NCBI RefSeq assembly: GCF_900167445.1
Contig: NZ_FUZT01000007.1
Location: 157,464-221,463 of the forward strand
DNA from: Maledivibacter halophilus
GTDB lineage: Bacteria; Bacillota; Clostridia; Peptostreptococcales; Caminicellaceae
Direction: 5' to 3'
DNA: 64,000 nt
The notes below the pieces were generated by a model, which had not been told where the DNA came from, searched no databases, and saw only the letters and a list, made by a program, of their open reading frames with translations. The position numbers and the translations under genes are program-made. Of this stretch, positions 35,704-44,705 are shown piece after piece; the first letter of the stretch is position 1; every line of letters begins with the position of its first letter.

Positions 35704-36066
35704 CTAAAGGTTTATTTTATCTACTTCATTATATATTTTCTCATATAATATCCTTACCACTTTTCGCCCATTTTTCACAAACTTAAAATCCTCCAAAGCC
35801 CTTGTAAATACTGTTATTTCATAGATCATTTCCTTTGTATTCCTATAACGGTCTTCACATGCATATAGTGATATTATCTAATCCTCAATCTTTGATATGT
35901 TCCTTATATTTTTAGATATAACTGTAGGCTCAAACTCACCATTTATATCTTCCTTTTCATAACTCAGTTCCACATCTAACTCAGCTTCAAGCATTTCTTG
36001 TAAAGCATCTTTAAACATAGCTTTTAAGAATGAAGATCTCAGAGTGTTTTTAAATTTTCTAAGCAC
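35704..36066 (-). pseudogene. IS256-family (mutator) transposase remnant
   Basis: Begins LRKFKNTLRSSFLKAMFKDA, then QEMLEAELDVELSYEKEDIN, the N-terminal part of mutator transposases. The next recognisable piece, NIRNISKIED-stop-IISLYA, matches the family's IEDQIISLYA with Gln changed to a stop (TAG at 35878). Beyond that the frame continues open to 35704 with sequence (CEDRYRNTKEMIYEITVF...) that I cannot match to the transposase, so a deletion has joined unrelated DNA. The DDE catalytic part is missing. It is inactive, a footprint of an old insertion. Confidence 0.7.
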
Positions 36067-36178
36067 AAAGTTTTTTACATTATCTTTTATTTAGTTATTG
36101 ATGATTTAATTACAAGATTTTTACTTGGTTTCAGTATATAAAAATCAATAAATTGCCTTAATCGAATTAATATAATTA

Positions 36179-36382
36179 TTAACTTTTAAAAGCTTTAGAC
36201 TTTATATAAATTATTACTGCTGAAATAACAGCTATAATCGCAAATAAATATCCTATTGGAATAAGAAAAAATGGTTCAGACAATGTTCCATCTGATAAGA
36301 CCTCAGAACCAATCAAATTAAATACAATAAAACAACTTATGCTAATCACTGTTAAAACAATACTAAATAAATACTTTTTCAT
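36179..36382 (-). CDS. DUF3955-like small membrane protein
   Basis: A 67-residue protein starting MKKYLFSIVLTVIS at 36382 behind GAGGGTG; the longer frame has no RBS. Two membrane segments (residues about 4-22 and 43-62) flank the motif NLIGSEVLSDGTLSEPFFLIPIGYLF, which I recognise as the DUF3955 family. Function unknown. It lies 50 bases downstream of the Bce-type permease and probably belongs to the same operon. Confidence 0.7.
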   Translation of the reverse strand: MKKYLFSIVLTVISISCFIVFNLIGSEVLSDGTLSEPFFLIPIGYLFAIIAVISAVIIYIKSKAFKS

Positions 36383-36433
36383 ATCATTCACCCTCTTTAT
36401 AATATCTAGTGTATATTCTAATATCATGTACCA

Positions 36434-38437
36434 TTAACTATTTTTAATTATATTTTTATATCCAGTATAAGCAGCATATAAATATGAACCATATACTCCA
36501 ATAACTATAATACCTGTTATAAGTATAGTTGGTCCTAACTTGAAAAGAAATGCTAGACCTACATTTCTGGACAATTTGCCTACTATTATCAATGCCATTA
36601 TAGAATGTGATATTGCTAACATTAGAGGTGCCATAAAATGTATTAAAATTTGGGTAAATATAGTTTTATTTATCATATTATCCGAGACACCAATTTTCTT
36701 AAGCGTCTTATATCTACTTGAACTATCACTTGCTTCTGTCAGCTGTTGGATTGCTAATACTGCTGCACTAGCTATTAAGAATACAAATCCTAAATACATT
36801 CCTATATATAAACTTGTTCCTATAGCATTTTTAGTTTCATTATACATTTGAGTTTTGGTTTCTGCTCTTATTATAAAACCATATTTATTTAAAAGCTCAT
36901 CATAGTTATAATCTATGTTGGCAAATTTTTGTCTTAACTCTTTAACATCTTCTTCTAATTCTTGTTTATTCACTTCATTTAGACTATTTATATGCATAGT
37001 TGAATAACTTTTAGTCATATTTTCTACAGCAAAGTCTGGTACTATTGCTATTAAATTATATTCAATATCTTTTAGATGTTTATCTATCTTTAGACTGTAT
37101 TTATTTTCATTAATAATTATTTCTTTTTTATTATTTATTAAATTATTTAATGCTTGCTTTTCATCCTTATCTTTTGTTAGTAATAAAACCTCATTCTCTT
37201 TTAATTCTATTATTGAATCTCCCTTTAACTTTCTCATTGCATTGTATTGTGATACTCCTATAGTTCTTAATTCCCCAACATATTTTTTAAGTCTCTCTTT
37301 TAACCGTTCATTTGCATATTCATTTAAAAAATCAGATACTTTAATATTTGTGCTATATATATCTACTACAGCATACTCAGAAGGCTGTCTTAGTTTAAAA
37401 TCCACCTTTTTTAAAGCCTCTTCTATATCTTTTACTTCTTGGTTATCACTTCTAATATTAAATTCTATATTAGCATCAAAGGGTGGTAGTTTTCCCAATT
37501 CCTCTTCTAGTTGAGCCTTAACGCTTAAGCTTGATGATGACATTACTATAGTGACAAAGAGCATAAGACATATTATTCCCATTGATATAAAGTTTGTATT
37601 TATTTTGTTGCTAAATTGTTTAATAACAAATATATTTAACTTTTTTAAATATATTTGTTTATTTTTCTTCAATATAAATAAAGTGAATCCAGCTAATCCA
37701 AAGAAAAATAATAGAGTACCCGCACCACCAAATATTATGGATAGAGGAAAGTTAATACTTTTAGGATTAGAAGCAAACTTCCATCCTAAATAATAAGCTC
37801 TTGATAAAATAGCTATAGATAAAATGAATATTATAACCGAAATTACAGAATTTCTAGTTTTTATTTCTTCACTTTTCTTTGATGCATTTATCAAATCAAT
37901 TAGCTTATGTTTAGATACAACTACTATATTAAATACCATTACTAAAATAAACATTGTACCAAAATATATTATAGTTTTGATAATAGCATCGGTAGATAGA
38001 ATAAATTTATACTCATCCATGTTAAACTCAAACAATTTACCTATAATTACTGAAATTCCTTGAGATAGTATTACACCTAGCAATAATCCTGTCCCTAATG
38101 AAATTATACCTACTATAAAAGTTTCATAAGTTAATATTTTAGATACTTTTCGTTTTGACATACCTAATGTAGCATATATTCCAAACTCTTTTTTCCTTTT
38201 CTTTACTAGAGCATTATTTGCATATATAACTAATCCACCAAAAACAACTGAAATAAATATAGATATATAAGATATTGATTGAATTAAGATATCTATATCC
38301 ATTTCCTGCATTACTGTTTGAGAGTTCATTGAGTTAAAATTATAAAATATTGACACTGCTAATGTAAGAGTTATAAAGTATATTGCATAATCTTTAAAGC
38401 TCTTTTTTAGATTGTTAGTGGCTATATTAAAATACAT
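36434..38437 (-). CDS. BceB-like ABC transporter permease
   Basis: A 667-residue FtsX-family permease with ten expected membrane segments. A first group at the N-terminus (YAIYFITLTLAVSIFYNF, ISYISIFISVVFGGLVIYAN) has the conserved KKRKKEFGIYATLGMSKRKVSKILTYET. A large outside domain of about 200 residues follows segment 7 (roughly 310-520), then the C-terminal bundle. Such permeases sense and remove bacitracin, lantibiotics or similar peptides together with the sensor kinase. The start at 38437 is chosen 11 bases from GGAGG; it overlaps the ATPase gene by 11 bases. Confidence 0.85.
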   Translation of the reverse strand: MYFNIATNNLKKSFKDYAIYFITLTLAVSIFYNFNSMNSQTVMQEMDIDILIQSISYISIFISVVFGGLVIYANNALVKKRKKEFGIYATLGMSKRKVSKILTYETFIVGIISLGTGLLLGVILSQGISVIIGKLFEFNMDEYKFILSTDAIIKTIIYFGTMFILVMVFNIVVVSKHKLIDLINASKKSEEIKTRNSVISVIIFILSIAILSRAYYLGWKFASNPKSINFPLSIIFGGAGTLLFFFGLAGFTLFILKKNKQIYLKKLNIFVIKQFSNKINTNFISMGIICLMLFVTIVMSSSSLSVKAQLEEELGKLPPFDANIEFNIRSDNQEVKDIEEALKKVDFKLRQPSEYAVVDIYSTNIKVSDFLNEYANERLKERLKKYVGELRTIGVSQYNAMRKLKGDSIIELKENEVLLLTKDKDEKQALNNLINNKKEIIINENKYSLKIDKHLKDIEYNLIAIVPDFAVENMTKSYSTMHINSLNEVNKQELEEDVKELRQKFANIDYNYDELLNKYGFIIRAETKTQMYNETKNAIGTSLYIGMYLGFVFLIASAAVLAIQQLTEASDSSSRYKTLKKIGVSDNMINKTIFTQILIHFMAPLMLAISHSIMALIIVGKLSRNVGLAFLFKLGPTILITGIIVIGVYGSYLYAAYTGYKNIIKNS

Positions 38438-39194
38438 TATTAACATCACCTCCCATGAGTGTCATTACTTCAATAATTCTATTGAAAAATTCTTTTCTAG
38501 AGTCACTCCCTCTAACTATCTCATTAAATATTTTACCATCTTTTATAAATAGAATCCTATTAGTATAGCTTGCAGTGAAAGCATCATGGGTTACAAGTAA
38601 TATAGTAGCTTCCAAACTTCTATTTAATTTCTCAAAAGATTCTAATAGTAATCTTGCAGACTTGGAATCTAAAGCACCTGTAGGTTCATCTGCCAATATT
38701 AGTGATGGATTAGTAACTATTGCTCTAGCACATGCTACCCTCTGCTGTTGCCCTCCTGACATTTGGTATGGATATTTTTTTAAAACATCTGAAATGCCAA
38801 GTGTTTCTGCAACTTTTTTTATTAAACTATCTATTTCTTTTGGCTTTCTTTCTTGTATTGTTAAAGCTAAAGCTATATTTTCATAACCAGTTAATGTATC
38901 AAGTAAATTAAAGTCTTGAAATATAAATCCTAACTCATCCCTTCTGAATTTATCTAGCTTTTTAAATTTTAATTTTGTAACCTCATGATTATTTATAGTA
39001 ATATTACCAGTTGTTACATTATCTATTGTTGCAATACAGTTAAGCAAAGTAGTTTTGCCACTTCCTGATGGTCCCATTATTCCAACAAACTCAGCTTTAT
39101 CTACCTTAAAGCTTATACCATCTAATGCCTTAGTTATAACTTCTTTTTTTCCATAATATTTTTCAATATTTTCTACACTTAATATATTTTTCAT
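38427..39194 (-). CDS. BceA-like ABC transporter ATPase
   Basis: A 255-residue ABC ATPase. Walker A GPSGSGKTT (near 40-48), Q-loop FIFQDFNLLDTLTGYEN, signature MSGGQQQRVACARAI, Walker B LILADEPTGALDS and switch VTHD are all intact. The start at 39194 follows GGAGG by 8 bases. It pairs with the BceB-like permease; the kinase and regulator lie upstream. Confidence 0.92.
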   Translation of the reverse strand: MKNILSVENIEKYYGKKEVITKALDGISFKVDKAEFVGIMGPSGSGKTTLLNCIATIDNVTTGNITINNHEVTKLKFKKLDKFRRDELGFIFQDFNLLDTLTGYENIALALTIQERKPKEIDSLIKKVAETLGISDVLKKYPYQMSGGQQQRVACARAIVTNPSLILADEPTGALDSKSARLLLESFEKLNRSLEATILLVTHDAFTASYTNRILFIKDGKIFNEIVRGSDSRKEFFNRIIEVMTLMGGDVNNVF

Positions 39195-39422
39195 GTCTAT
39201 AACCTCCATTCAACTCCATTAAGATTACTAATTGTTTTTTGAAGTTGTCTTATAATTTTATTATATTGAATTATTAAGAGACTACATATCGAATTAGCTT
39301 TCATTAAAGTTGCATTTTTGTAAGATAATCTTTTGTTATACATTTCCCATTGATATGAATCCTATTACAAATTCATCAAAAAACTTAAATAAAAAAAGTG
39401 TAAGTATTTCAACTCACACTTT

Positions 39423-40436
39423 TCAAATCCCTAAATTAAACTTACTTAAGGGAAATATTATATTAACCTTTGTTCCCACTCCTAATTCAGATTCAATATT
39501 TATTTCTAAGCCTAGCTTGTCACAAAGTTTTCTGCAAAGATATAATCCCATACCTGTAGATACACTGTATTTTCTTCCATGCTCTCCTGTAAAACCTTTT
39601 TCAAAAACTTTATTAATATCTTTGTCTGAAATTCCTATTCCATTATCTTGAATTGTAAGCACCACATTATTTTTATTGCTAGTTGAATATATTCTTATAT
39701 TTCCTTCTTTAGACTTAATATACTTGATTGAATTACTTATGATTTGATTGAGTATAAATTGCACCCACTTTATATCACTATATACAATAGCATCTATTTT
39801 ATCTAATTGTAAATTTATCTTTCTACTTATAAAATCCTTAGAGTTTCTTCTAATAGCATTATTTACAGCCACTGATAAATTAAACTTCTTTATTATATAA
39901 TCTTTACTAACATCATTACTTCTTGAATAATATAATACCTGTTCTATAAATCCTTCTACCTTCTTTATTTCTTGACCTATATTATCCATAATAGGACTTT
40001 TATTATTCTCTATAATCAATATACTTGATGAAATAGGTGTTTTAATTTCATGAACCCAGGTCTCAATATATTCTCTATATTCAGACTGAAGATTTTTATA
40101 ATAATTTACATGCTCATGCATTTCCTTATTACATACTTTTAGTACATCATAAAAAAGTTTTCCTTCTAAAAAGTCTGGTTTTTCCATGATTTCTGGCAGT
40201 AGATACTTTTTATCAAGACTTTGTAATGTTTCTTCCATATTATTATAATATTTTTTATGCTTAAAAAACTCTATACTAATATAGATTGCTAATGGCAAAA
40301 ACCATATAATAAAAATTAAAAATATGACAATAGTTTTTATTTCTAGTATGGTTAAGACAAAAGCTAAAATAAAATATCCCATAACATTTATAAAAATGAA
40401 TAAAAATCTTTCTTTTAAATACTCCTTTACATTCAT
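39423..40436 (-). CDS. BceS-like intramembrane-sensing histidine kinase
   Basis: A 337-residue kinase with two N-terminal membrane helices (FLFIFINVMGYFILAFVLTIL and IVIFLIFIIWFLPLAIYISI) separated by only a few residues and no outside sensor. That is the design of BceS-type kinases, which rely on their ABC transporter for sensing. The phosphoacceptor region is YIETWVHEIKTPISSSIL. ATP-binding boxes are NQIISNSIKYI, DNGIGISDKDINKVFEKGFTG and GMGLYLCRKLCDKLG. Its ATG overlaps the regulator's stop by four bases. Confidence 0.88.
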   Translation of the reverse strand: MNVKEYLKERFLFIFINVMGYFILAFVLTILEIKTIVIFLIFIIWFLPLAIYISIEFFKHKKYYNNMEETLQSLDKKYLLPEIMEKPDFLEGKLFYDVLKVCNKEMHEHVNYYKNLQSEYREYIETWVHEIKTPISSSILIIENNKSPIMDNIGQEIKKVEGFIEQVLYYSRSNDVSKDYIIKKFNLSVAVNNAIRRNSKDFISRKINLQLDKIDAIVYSDIKWVQFILNQIISNSIKYIKSKEGNIRIYSTSNKNNVVLTIQDNGIGISDKDINKVFEKGFTGEHGRKYSVSTGMGLYLCRKLCDKLGLEINIESELGVGTKVNIIFPLSKFNLGI

Positions 40437-41101
40437 GGCATTATATACCCCAAATCTCTTCTTGTCTCTATTACATCTTTTACACCTATGTCTTCAAGTG
40501 TTTTTCTTAGTCTTGTTATATTCACAGATAGTGTATTATCATCGATGAAAACATATGAGTTCCATAAATGCTCCATTAATGCTTCTCTCGATACTATAGT
40601 TCCCTTGTTCTTTATGAGATAAGAAAGTATTTTTATTTCGTTCTTAGTTAATTGATCTGTATTTCCTTTATAGATAATACTACCATTTAATAGATTTAAT
40701 TTAATATCATTATACGCTAATATATTACCAAGATTACTTTTGGAAGTTCTCTTTAAAACTGCTGAAATACGTGCTAAAAGTATTTGCGTATTATAAGGCT
40801 TTGTGATAAAATCATCTGCACCTAAGTTCATACTCATAAGTTCATCTGTTTCACTATCTCTACTTGTAACTACTATTATTGGTACATCTGAATTTTTTCT
40901 AACTTCTTTACATATATGATATCCATCAAAAACAGGTAAATTTATATCTAATAAAATTAAATTAGCATTGGATTTATATATATACTCAATTATATTTTTA
41001 AAATCATCTGGAGCATCAACCTCATAACCATATTTAGATAAAAATATTTTAAGTTCTTCTCTTATAGTTTCAGTATCCTCTATTATAATAATTTTTTCCA
41101 T
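40433..41101 (-). CDS. BceR-like OmpR-family response regulator
   Basis: A 222-residue regulator. The receiver begins EKIIIIEDTETIREELKIF, has the phosphorylated aspartate in LILLDINLPVFDGY and the conserved Thr/Lys in VVTSRD and FITKPY. The C-terminal winged helix has LTKNEIKILSYLIKNKGTIVSREALMEHLW and ends TLEDIGVKDVIETRRDLGYIMP. The start at 41101 has TGGAGG 6 bases upstream. It would activate the transporter operon in response to a peptide. Confidence 0.9.
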   Translation of the reverse strand: MEKIIIIEDTETIREELKIFLSKYGYEVDAPDDFKNIIEYIYKSNANLILLDINLPVFDGYHICKEVRKNSDVPIIVVTSRDSETDELMSMNLGADDFITKPYNTQILLARISAVLKRTSKSNLGNILAYNDIKLNLLNGSIIYKGNTDQLTKNEIKILSYLIKNKGTIVSREALMEHLWNSYVFIDDNTLSVNITRLRKTLEDIGVKDVIETRRDLGYIMP

Positions 41102-41145
41102 ATCTATCCTCCAATACAATTTACTTAAAGCTATATAACTAATTA

Positions 41146-41388
41146 TCAAATATTATACCAAAATATAATCATTTTATAAAATCTAAGTATCGCCTCACTG
41201 AATACACAAGATATGGAATTACACAGGTATAGATATATCCTATCTATATTAAAATCTAGTAGTTTCCTATTTGAGATTTTCAAAAGTACTGTAATTACAA
41301 GTGATATAGCTATAAGTAAAAAAATCGTTGAAATAATTTCCAAGATTACAAGCCCGTTTAATAATTTTGAACTTATTTTATCTTTCAT
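41146..41388 (-). CDS. Possible small membrane protein upstream of the Bce regulator
   Basis: An 80-residue frame with a weak AAGG 8 bases before the ATG at 41388. It has one clear hydrophobic stretch (LNGLVILEIISTIFLLIAISLVITVLL) and a less regular C-terminus. It ends 45 bases before the response regulator. There is no recognisable family, and the C-terminal half looks poorly coding, so this may be chance. Confidence 0.3.
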   Translation of the reverse strand: MKDKISSKLLNGLVILEIISTIFLLIAISLVITVLLKISNRKLLDFNIDRIYLYLCNSISCVFSEAILRFYKMIIFWYNI

Positions 41389-41626
41389 AAACATTACCTT
41401 GGCTAGAATATATTATATCATCTATATTTTTCTCCTTAAAACATGGCCAAAAAACGGTGTTTTCACACTTATTTTTGTCCCAAAATTCACCCTTAAGCCA
41501 CTACATATTGTGCCTAAATCCTATTTTTTATCCTTAACATCATAATCGTCATCATTATTTTACTCTACACGTGCATAGAGTGGAAGATAATGTTTATATC
41601 TCAGCCATATGGGGCGCTTACAGGCA

Positions 41627-41800
41627 TTATTGGGTACCAAATAGGTGAGAATCACCTTTATCCCCAAAATATCCTACGACTTCAAAACCCATCTGCTCAG
41701 CATAATTAAAGAGCTCTTTTTTCTAATTTTTTAAGCTACCGTGGACATTTTTAGGAACATCAATATGACTGTAAGTCCAAGCACGTTTCTGTATGTTCAT
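41627..41800 (-). pseudogene. Resolvase-like small protein remnant
   Basis: The frame MNIQKRAWTYSHIDVPKNVHGSLKN-stop-KKELFNYAEQMGFEVVGYFGDKGD matches the N-terminal part of serine-recombinase-like clostridial proteins (KRAWTYCRIDAPE...QLMDYADQMGFEVVG). It has an in-frame TAG after 25 codons and ends early at 41627. It is preceded by a reasonable GGAAG RBS. It marks the edge of a decayed accessory region; the catalytic part is absent. Confidence 0.6.
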
Positions 41801-41907
41801 GAATAATCTTCCTTTCTATTTCTAAAAAAACAGTCGAGAAGAAAAGCACAGTTTTATAGGAATATTTACTGAACCATATCCCAAATCGATACGAAAGCAT
41901 TAATAGT

Positions 41908-41941
41908 AACAGTCCCACAGGATTCACCCTGCAGGACTGTT
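41908..41941 (-). terminator. Hairpin at the end of the decayed surface-protein gene
   Basis: Stem AACAGTCC-CAGG with CCTG-GGACTGTT around a short loop, just downstream of the last surface-protein fragment. The tail is only weakly T-rich. Confidence 0.5.
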
Positions 41942-41947
41942 ACTGTT

Positions 41948-42456
41948 TCAGAACGTTTTATTCCGTTTTCTTACACCGTTTTCATCGACTTCATAGTTGT
42001 CGGTTTTGGTGCTTTTGTTCAAAGTTACTCCAGTTACCGGTGTTACACTAGCCGGAATATCCTCGTAGGCTGCCGTAACCTCCACTGCATTAGCAGGCAT
42101 TGTAAAGGTTGTGCTTGCCGCTGTCTGGAGCATTTGCGGTAATGGTTACTGTTGCACCCGATGCAACGGTTATAGGCGAGGTGAATGTGACACTGGTCGC
42201 TGTGCTGTCCGTGCTTGTCAGAGTTTCCTCAGCATACGACAAAGCTTCGTTGCCAAAAGTGACGCCATCACCAAAGGTGGCGCTGGCAGTGTATTTGCCG
42301 TCGCTGCCCATCAAGGGACTTATCGTCTTCCTCTTTTTTCAGTGATGTCTGTGCCGGTGGTGTCTAAAAGCTGTATTTCTATCCCTCACAGCATTGGGGG
42401 AACAGGCTCATTCACTGTTATGGTAATCTGCGGGGTGGTAATGCCCTGCGCCACGT
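41948..42456 (-). pseudogene. Fragments of a repetitive surface protein gene
   Basis: Several out-of-frame pieces read like the end of a clostridial Ig-like cell-surface protein. GWTSDQAYDGDTEGDYIFTPTLELPEGMNVAQGITTPQITITVNEP falls at about 42400-42540. ASATFGDGVTFGNEALSYAEETL and SVTFTSPITVASGATVTITANAP follow, then TTFTMPANAVEVTAAYEDIPAS and TGVTLNKST. At least two frameshifts and probable internal deletions separate them. Base composition is clearly richer in GC than the flanks. No intact protein can be made. Confidence 0.65.
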
Positions 42457-42780
42457 TCATACCCTCTGGCAGCTCAAGGGTTGGCGTAAAAATATAGTCT
42501 CCCTCCGTATCACCGTCATAAGCTTGGTCAGATGTCCAGCCAGATCCATAAAGGTGGCTGCGGTAATCTCCAGCACCTCGTTGCCGTCCCGATAAAAAAT
42601 CAGGCGGTATCCATCTGTTGCCACACTTCTGAATACATCTTGATTGCTCAGTAATCCGAACCGCACCGATTGCTGCCACCGGTGCATATCGAAACAAACC
42701 ATGCTGCCAGATTCCATTTCCACTTGAAAACAACCGTCTTCCATGGGCGTCACTGCACGAAAGATTCTGCTGTTTTGCAT
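42457..42780 (-). pseudogene. DUF2442-like protein fused out of frame to a surface-protein remnant
   Basis: Starts MQNSRIFRAVTPMEDGCFQV at 42780 with AAGGAGG 6 bases upstream. The first 80 residues (GSMVCFDMHRWQQSVRFGLLSNQDVF, DGYRLIFYRDGNEVLEITAATFMDL) look like a small DUF2442-type domain. After about residue 80 the frame runs into DNA that codes, in another frame, for the surface-protein piece GWTSDQAYDGD. The tail of this frame (AGHLTKLMTVIRRET...) is therefore probably not natural. The 80-residue domain may still be made. Confidence 0.55.
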
Positions 42781-42784
42781 AATA

Positions 42785-42880
42785 AGCCTCCTTTCCAACC
42801 TTTTTGCATAGTGGCATACCAGATTTCCAGCATACCGCGTCTTTTCGGCATGAATATATCCCCCATCGGGTATTTATTTA
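42785..42880 (-). repeat. Leader repeat a (AAATACCCGATGGGG type)
   Basis: A 96-bp stretch that, read on the minus strand, runs from AAATACCCGATGGGGGATAT to GGTTGGAAAGGAGGC. It is closely similar to 44520-44615, and its first 20 bases recur at 44683-44707. Here it supplies the RBS of the DUF2442-like gene. In both full copies the DNA could also encode a short peptide beginning MGDI and containing KKGWKGGL or QKGWKGGL. Confidence 0.6.
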
Positions 42881-42907
42881 CACATAACTAATTTTGACGC
42901 AATGCAG

Positions 42908-44269
42908 TCAGTTTCTGCTGATAATTGTTTCGACCAGTGCATTTTCCCCAAGTTCTCCATGATTGTTATAATAGTCCATCAGGATTGTTCCAACCTTTTC
43001 GTTTCCCGTCTGTTTCTTTAGATATTGAAGCAGATTTTTATTTATCTCTTTGGAATGCCCGTACGGGGTATTATCCGAAAGATACGCCAAACTGCTGAAA
43101 GTCAGGTAGTAGTGTGAGGAATCCGTATCTTTTATAGCGTTGTCAATGTTTTTTTGTATCTGGTCAATTTTTTCACTTTCGTTCGTATTATAATGATCCT
43201 CAATTTCAAAGGTATAATCGTCTGTTGAAATAGTAAATTGTGTATTATCTTTCCAGCCGTCATAGAGTTGAATACCGTTGCCTGGGAAATTAATACGGCA
43301 GAACAGGACAATTTTTCCTCTTGATTCCTCAAGTGTCGGGATAATTTTGGTTTCTAAGAATAATTTTTTGTAATTATTTATTGTCGTGCGGAATGCGTCA
43401 CAGATATCCCCGCCTTCTGACTTCACACTCATCAGAATTGTCTCATTTTTGAATTCCTGTAAGTACTGACTGCACCAATCTAACACTTGTGTAAAATCGA
43501 GGTCACACCTGAAATTATCATGAAACAACTTCAAAGAACTATTTTCGTATTTTAGGCGGATATCGAAGAAGCGGATGCCGTGATACAATTGTGCCCTAAT
43601 CGAAAAGTTTTGGCATCGTGCCAGACTTGTGCTCACAAGCTTTGTTCCGGAATCGTGTGTGCCAGGGATGGAAAGCTGGCTAAGCATGAGATTCCCATCC
43701 ATCTTTTCCATCCAGTTTGGCTGAATCTTTTCCACTGATTTGATTTCATATTCGTTTACATCATTCCCTCCTCTTCTTACCATAGCGCAATAGTAAGTTC
43801 CGTCATCTGCCTTACCAATAGCATGAACACAATTATTATCATTTGTATTAAAGCAATTACGTCCGCTAAACCACCAATTATTCCGTCCCGTCGTGTGCCC
43901 TTGTGCAATAGCAATATCTTTAAACTCAATAGTTGTCTCCATACTGGAGGAAGGCAGATTTTTCAGTTTTAGCCGCAATATTCCCATAAAAGCAAAATTC
44001 AATTCGCCAGCCGAATGACCAAAGGTTGAATTGTCTATCGTAATCCTTTTGTTAAACCATTTAGCAACGTCTTCTGAGGCTTTACGCCCCAGCCGAAAGC
44101 TCATCTTTCCATCTGATGAAAAGTTATATATGTTGCCTGGTTTAACATTTTTGTCAGGATCTTGCCCATCCGTTACGCTGCATTCGCTGATTTTATATGT
44201 ACCATTTTCCAAAGTAAAATTTGCATTTGAACCACAAGAAAAATAAACCTCATTATTATGATATTTCAT
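42908..44269 (-). CDS. Phosphatidylinositol-specific phospholipase C-like protein
   Basis: A 453-residue protein. Residues about 190-453 form a PI-PLC X domain: LSIPGTHDSGT (His205) and FFDIRLKYENSSLKLFHDNF (His250) provide the catalytic histidine pair, with TILMSVKSEGGD and KIVLFCRINFPG as further family strands. Residues 1-185 are a separate, glycine- and aromatic-rich, probably beta-strand domain (NNWWFSGRNCFNTNDNN, HAIGKADDGTYYCAMVRR) that I do not recognise. There is no signal peptide, so if it acts outside the cell it needs another route. The RBS is GGAG with 7 bases to ATG. It lies in the accessory island. Confidence 0.75.
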   Translation of the reverse strand: MKYHNNEVYFSCGSNANFTLENGTYKISECSVTDGQDPDKNVKPGNIYNFSSDGKMSFRLGRKASEDVAKWFNKRITIDNSTFGHSAGELNFAFMGILRLKLKNLPSSSMETTIEFKDIAIAQGHTTGRNNWWFSGRNCFNTNDNNCVHAIGKADDGTYYCAMVRRGGNDVNEYEIKSVEKIQPNWMEKMDGNLMLSQLSIPGTHDSGTKLVSTSLARCQNFSIRAQLYHGIRFFDIRLKYENSSLKLFHDNFRCDLDFTQVLDWCSQYLQEFKNETILMSVKSEGGDICDAFRTTINNYKKLFLETKIIPTLEESRGKIVLFCRINFPGNGIQLYDGWKDNTQFTISTDDYTFEIEDHYNTNESEKIDQIQKNIDNAIKDTDSSHYYLTFSSLAYLSDNTPYGHSKEINKNLLQYLKKQTGNEKVGTILMDYYNNHGELGENALVETIISRN

Positions 44270-44519
44270 CTCAAAACTCCTTTCATTATTTAAATTTTCT
44301 TTAGATAATTGTGAAACTCAAAAATGTTACTATTGTATATGCAACAGATACATGTTCCGGAGCGGAAGTTAAGCGTTTATAGCGTTAGAGAGTTGGAATT
44401 TTATGTGTTGTATGAAAAATCAAAACAATTTACTAGTTTCGCAATCACCTATTTAATTTGTTTTACATTTTTTCTTCGGGTGTTACTTGTCTGTCAAATT
44501 CTACTGTTTTAAACGATAA

Positions 44520-44615
44520 GCCTCCTTTCCAACCTTTTTTGTGTGGCGGTATACCACATTTTAAGCATACTATGTCTTTTTGACCTAGTATATCACCCAT
44601 TGGGTATTTATTTTT
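44520..44615 (-). repeat. Leader repeat b with a decayed DUF2442-like start
   Basis: Second copy of the 42785-42880 leader. After the GGAAAGGAGGC it is followed by a degenerate start (KTVEFDRQVTPEEKM-stop) that aligns with MQNSRIFRAVTPMEDG of the intact copy. A gene of the same kind once stood here. The 250 bases between this and the PI-PLC gene hold nothing else I can support. Confidence 0.55.
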
Positions 44616-44635
44616 AGAAATCTGCTTTATGAAAA

Positions 44636-44668
44636 ATAAAAAAACGCCGTACCATCAGTGTACGACGT
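44636..44668 (-). terminator. Terminator of the MalT/LuxR regulator gene
   Basis: Minus-strand stem ACGTCGTAC / GTACGGCGT (one G-U pair), loop ACTGATG, followed by TTTTTTTATTTTT. Confidence 0.85.
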
Positions 44669-44705
44669 CTTTCAATGTAAGTATTCCCCCATCGGGTATT
44701 TATTT

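Noticed and set aside
41213..41545. Plus-strand 110-codon open frame opposite the Bce region
   Set aside because: No RBS or family resemblance, and it lies antisense to the minus-strand module start; low-complexity AT-rich chance frame.
44324..44512. Plus-strand 62-codon frame between PI-PLC and the leader repeat
   Set aside because: No RBS and it runs through the decayed DUF2442-like start; not supported.
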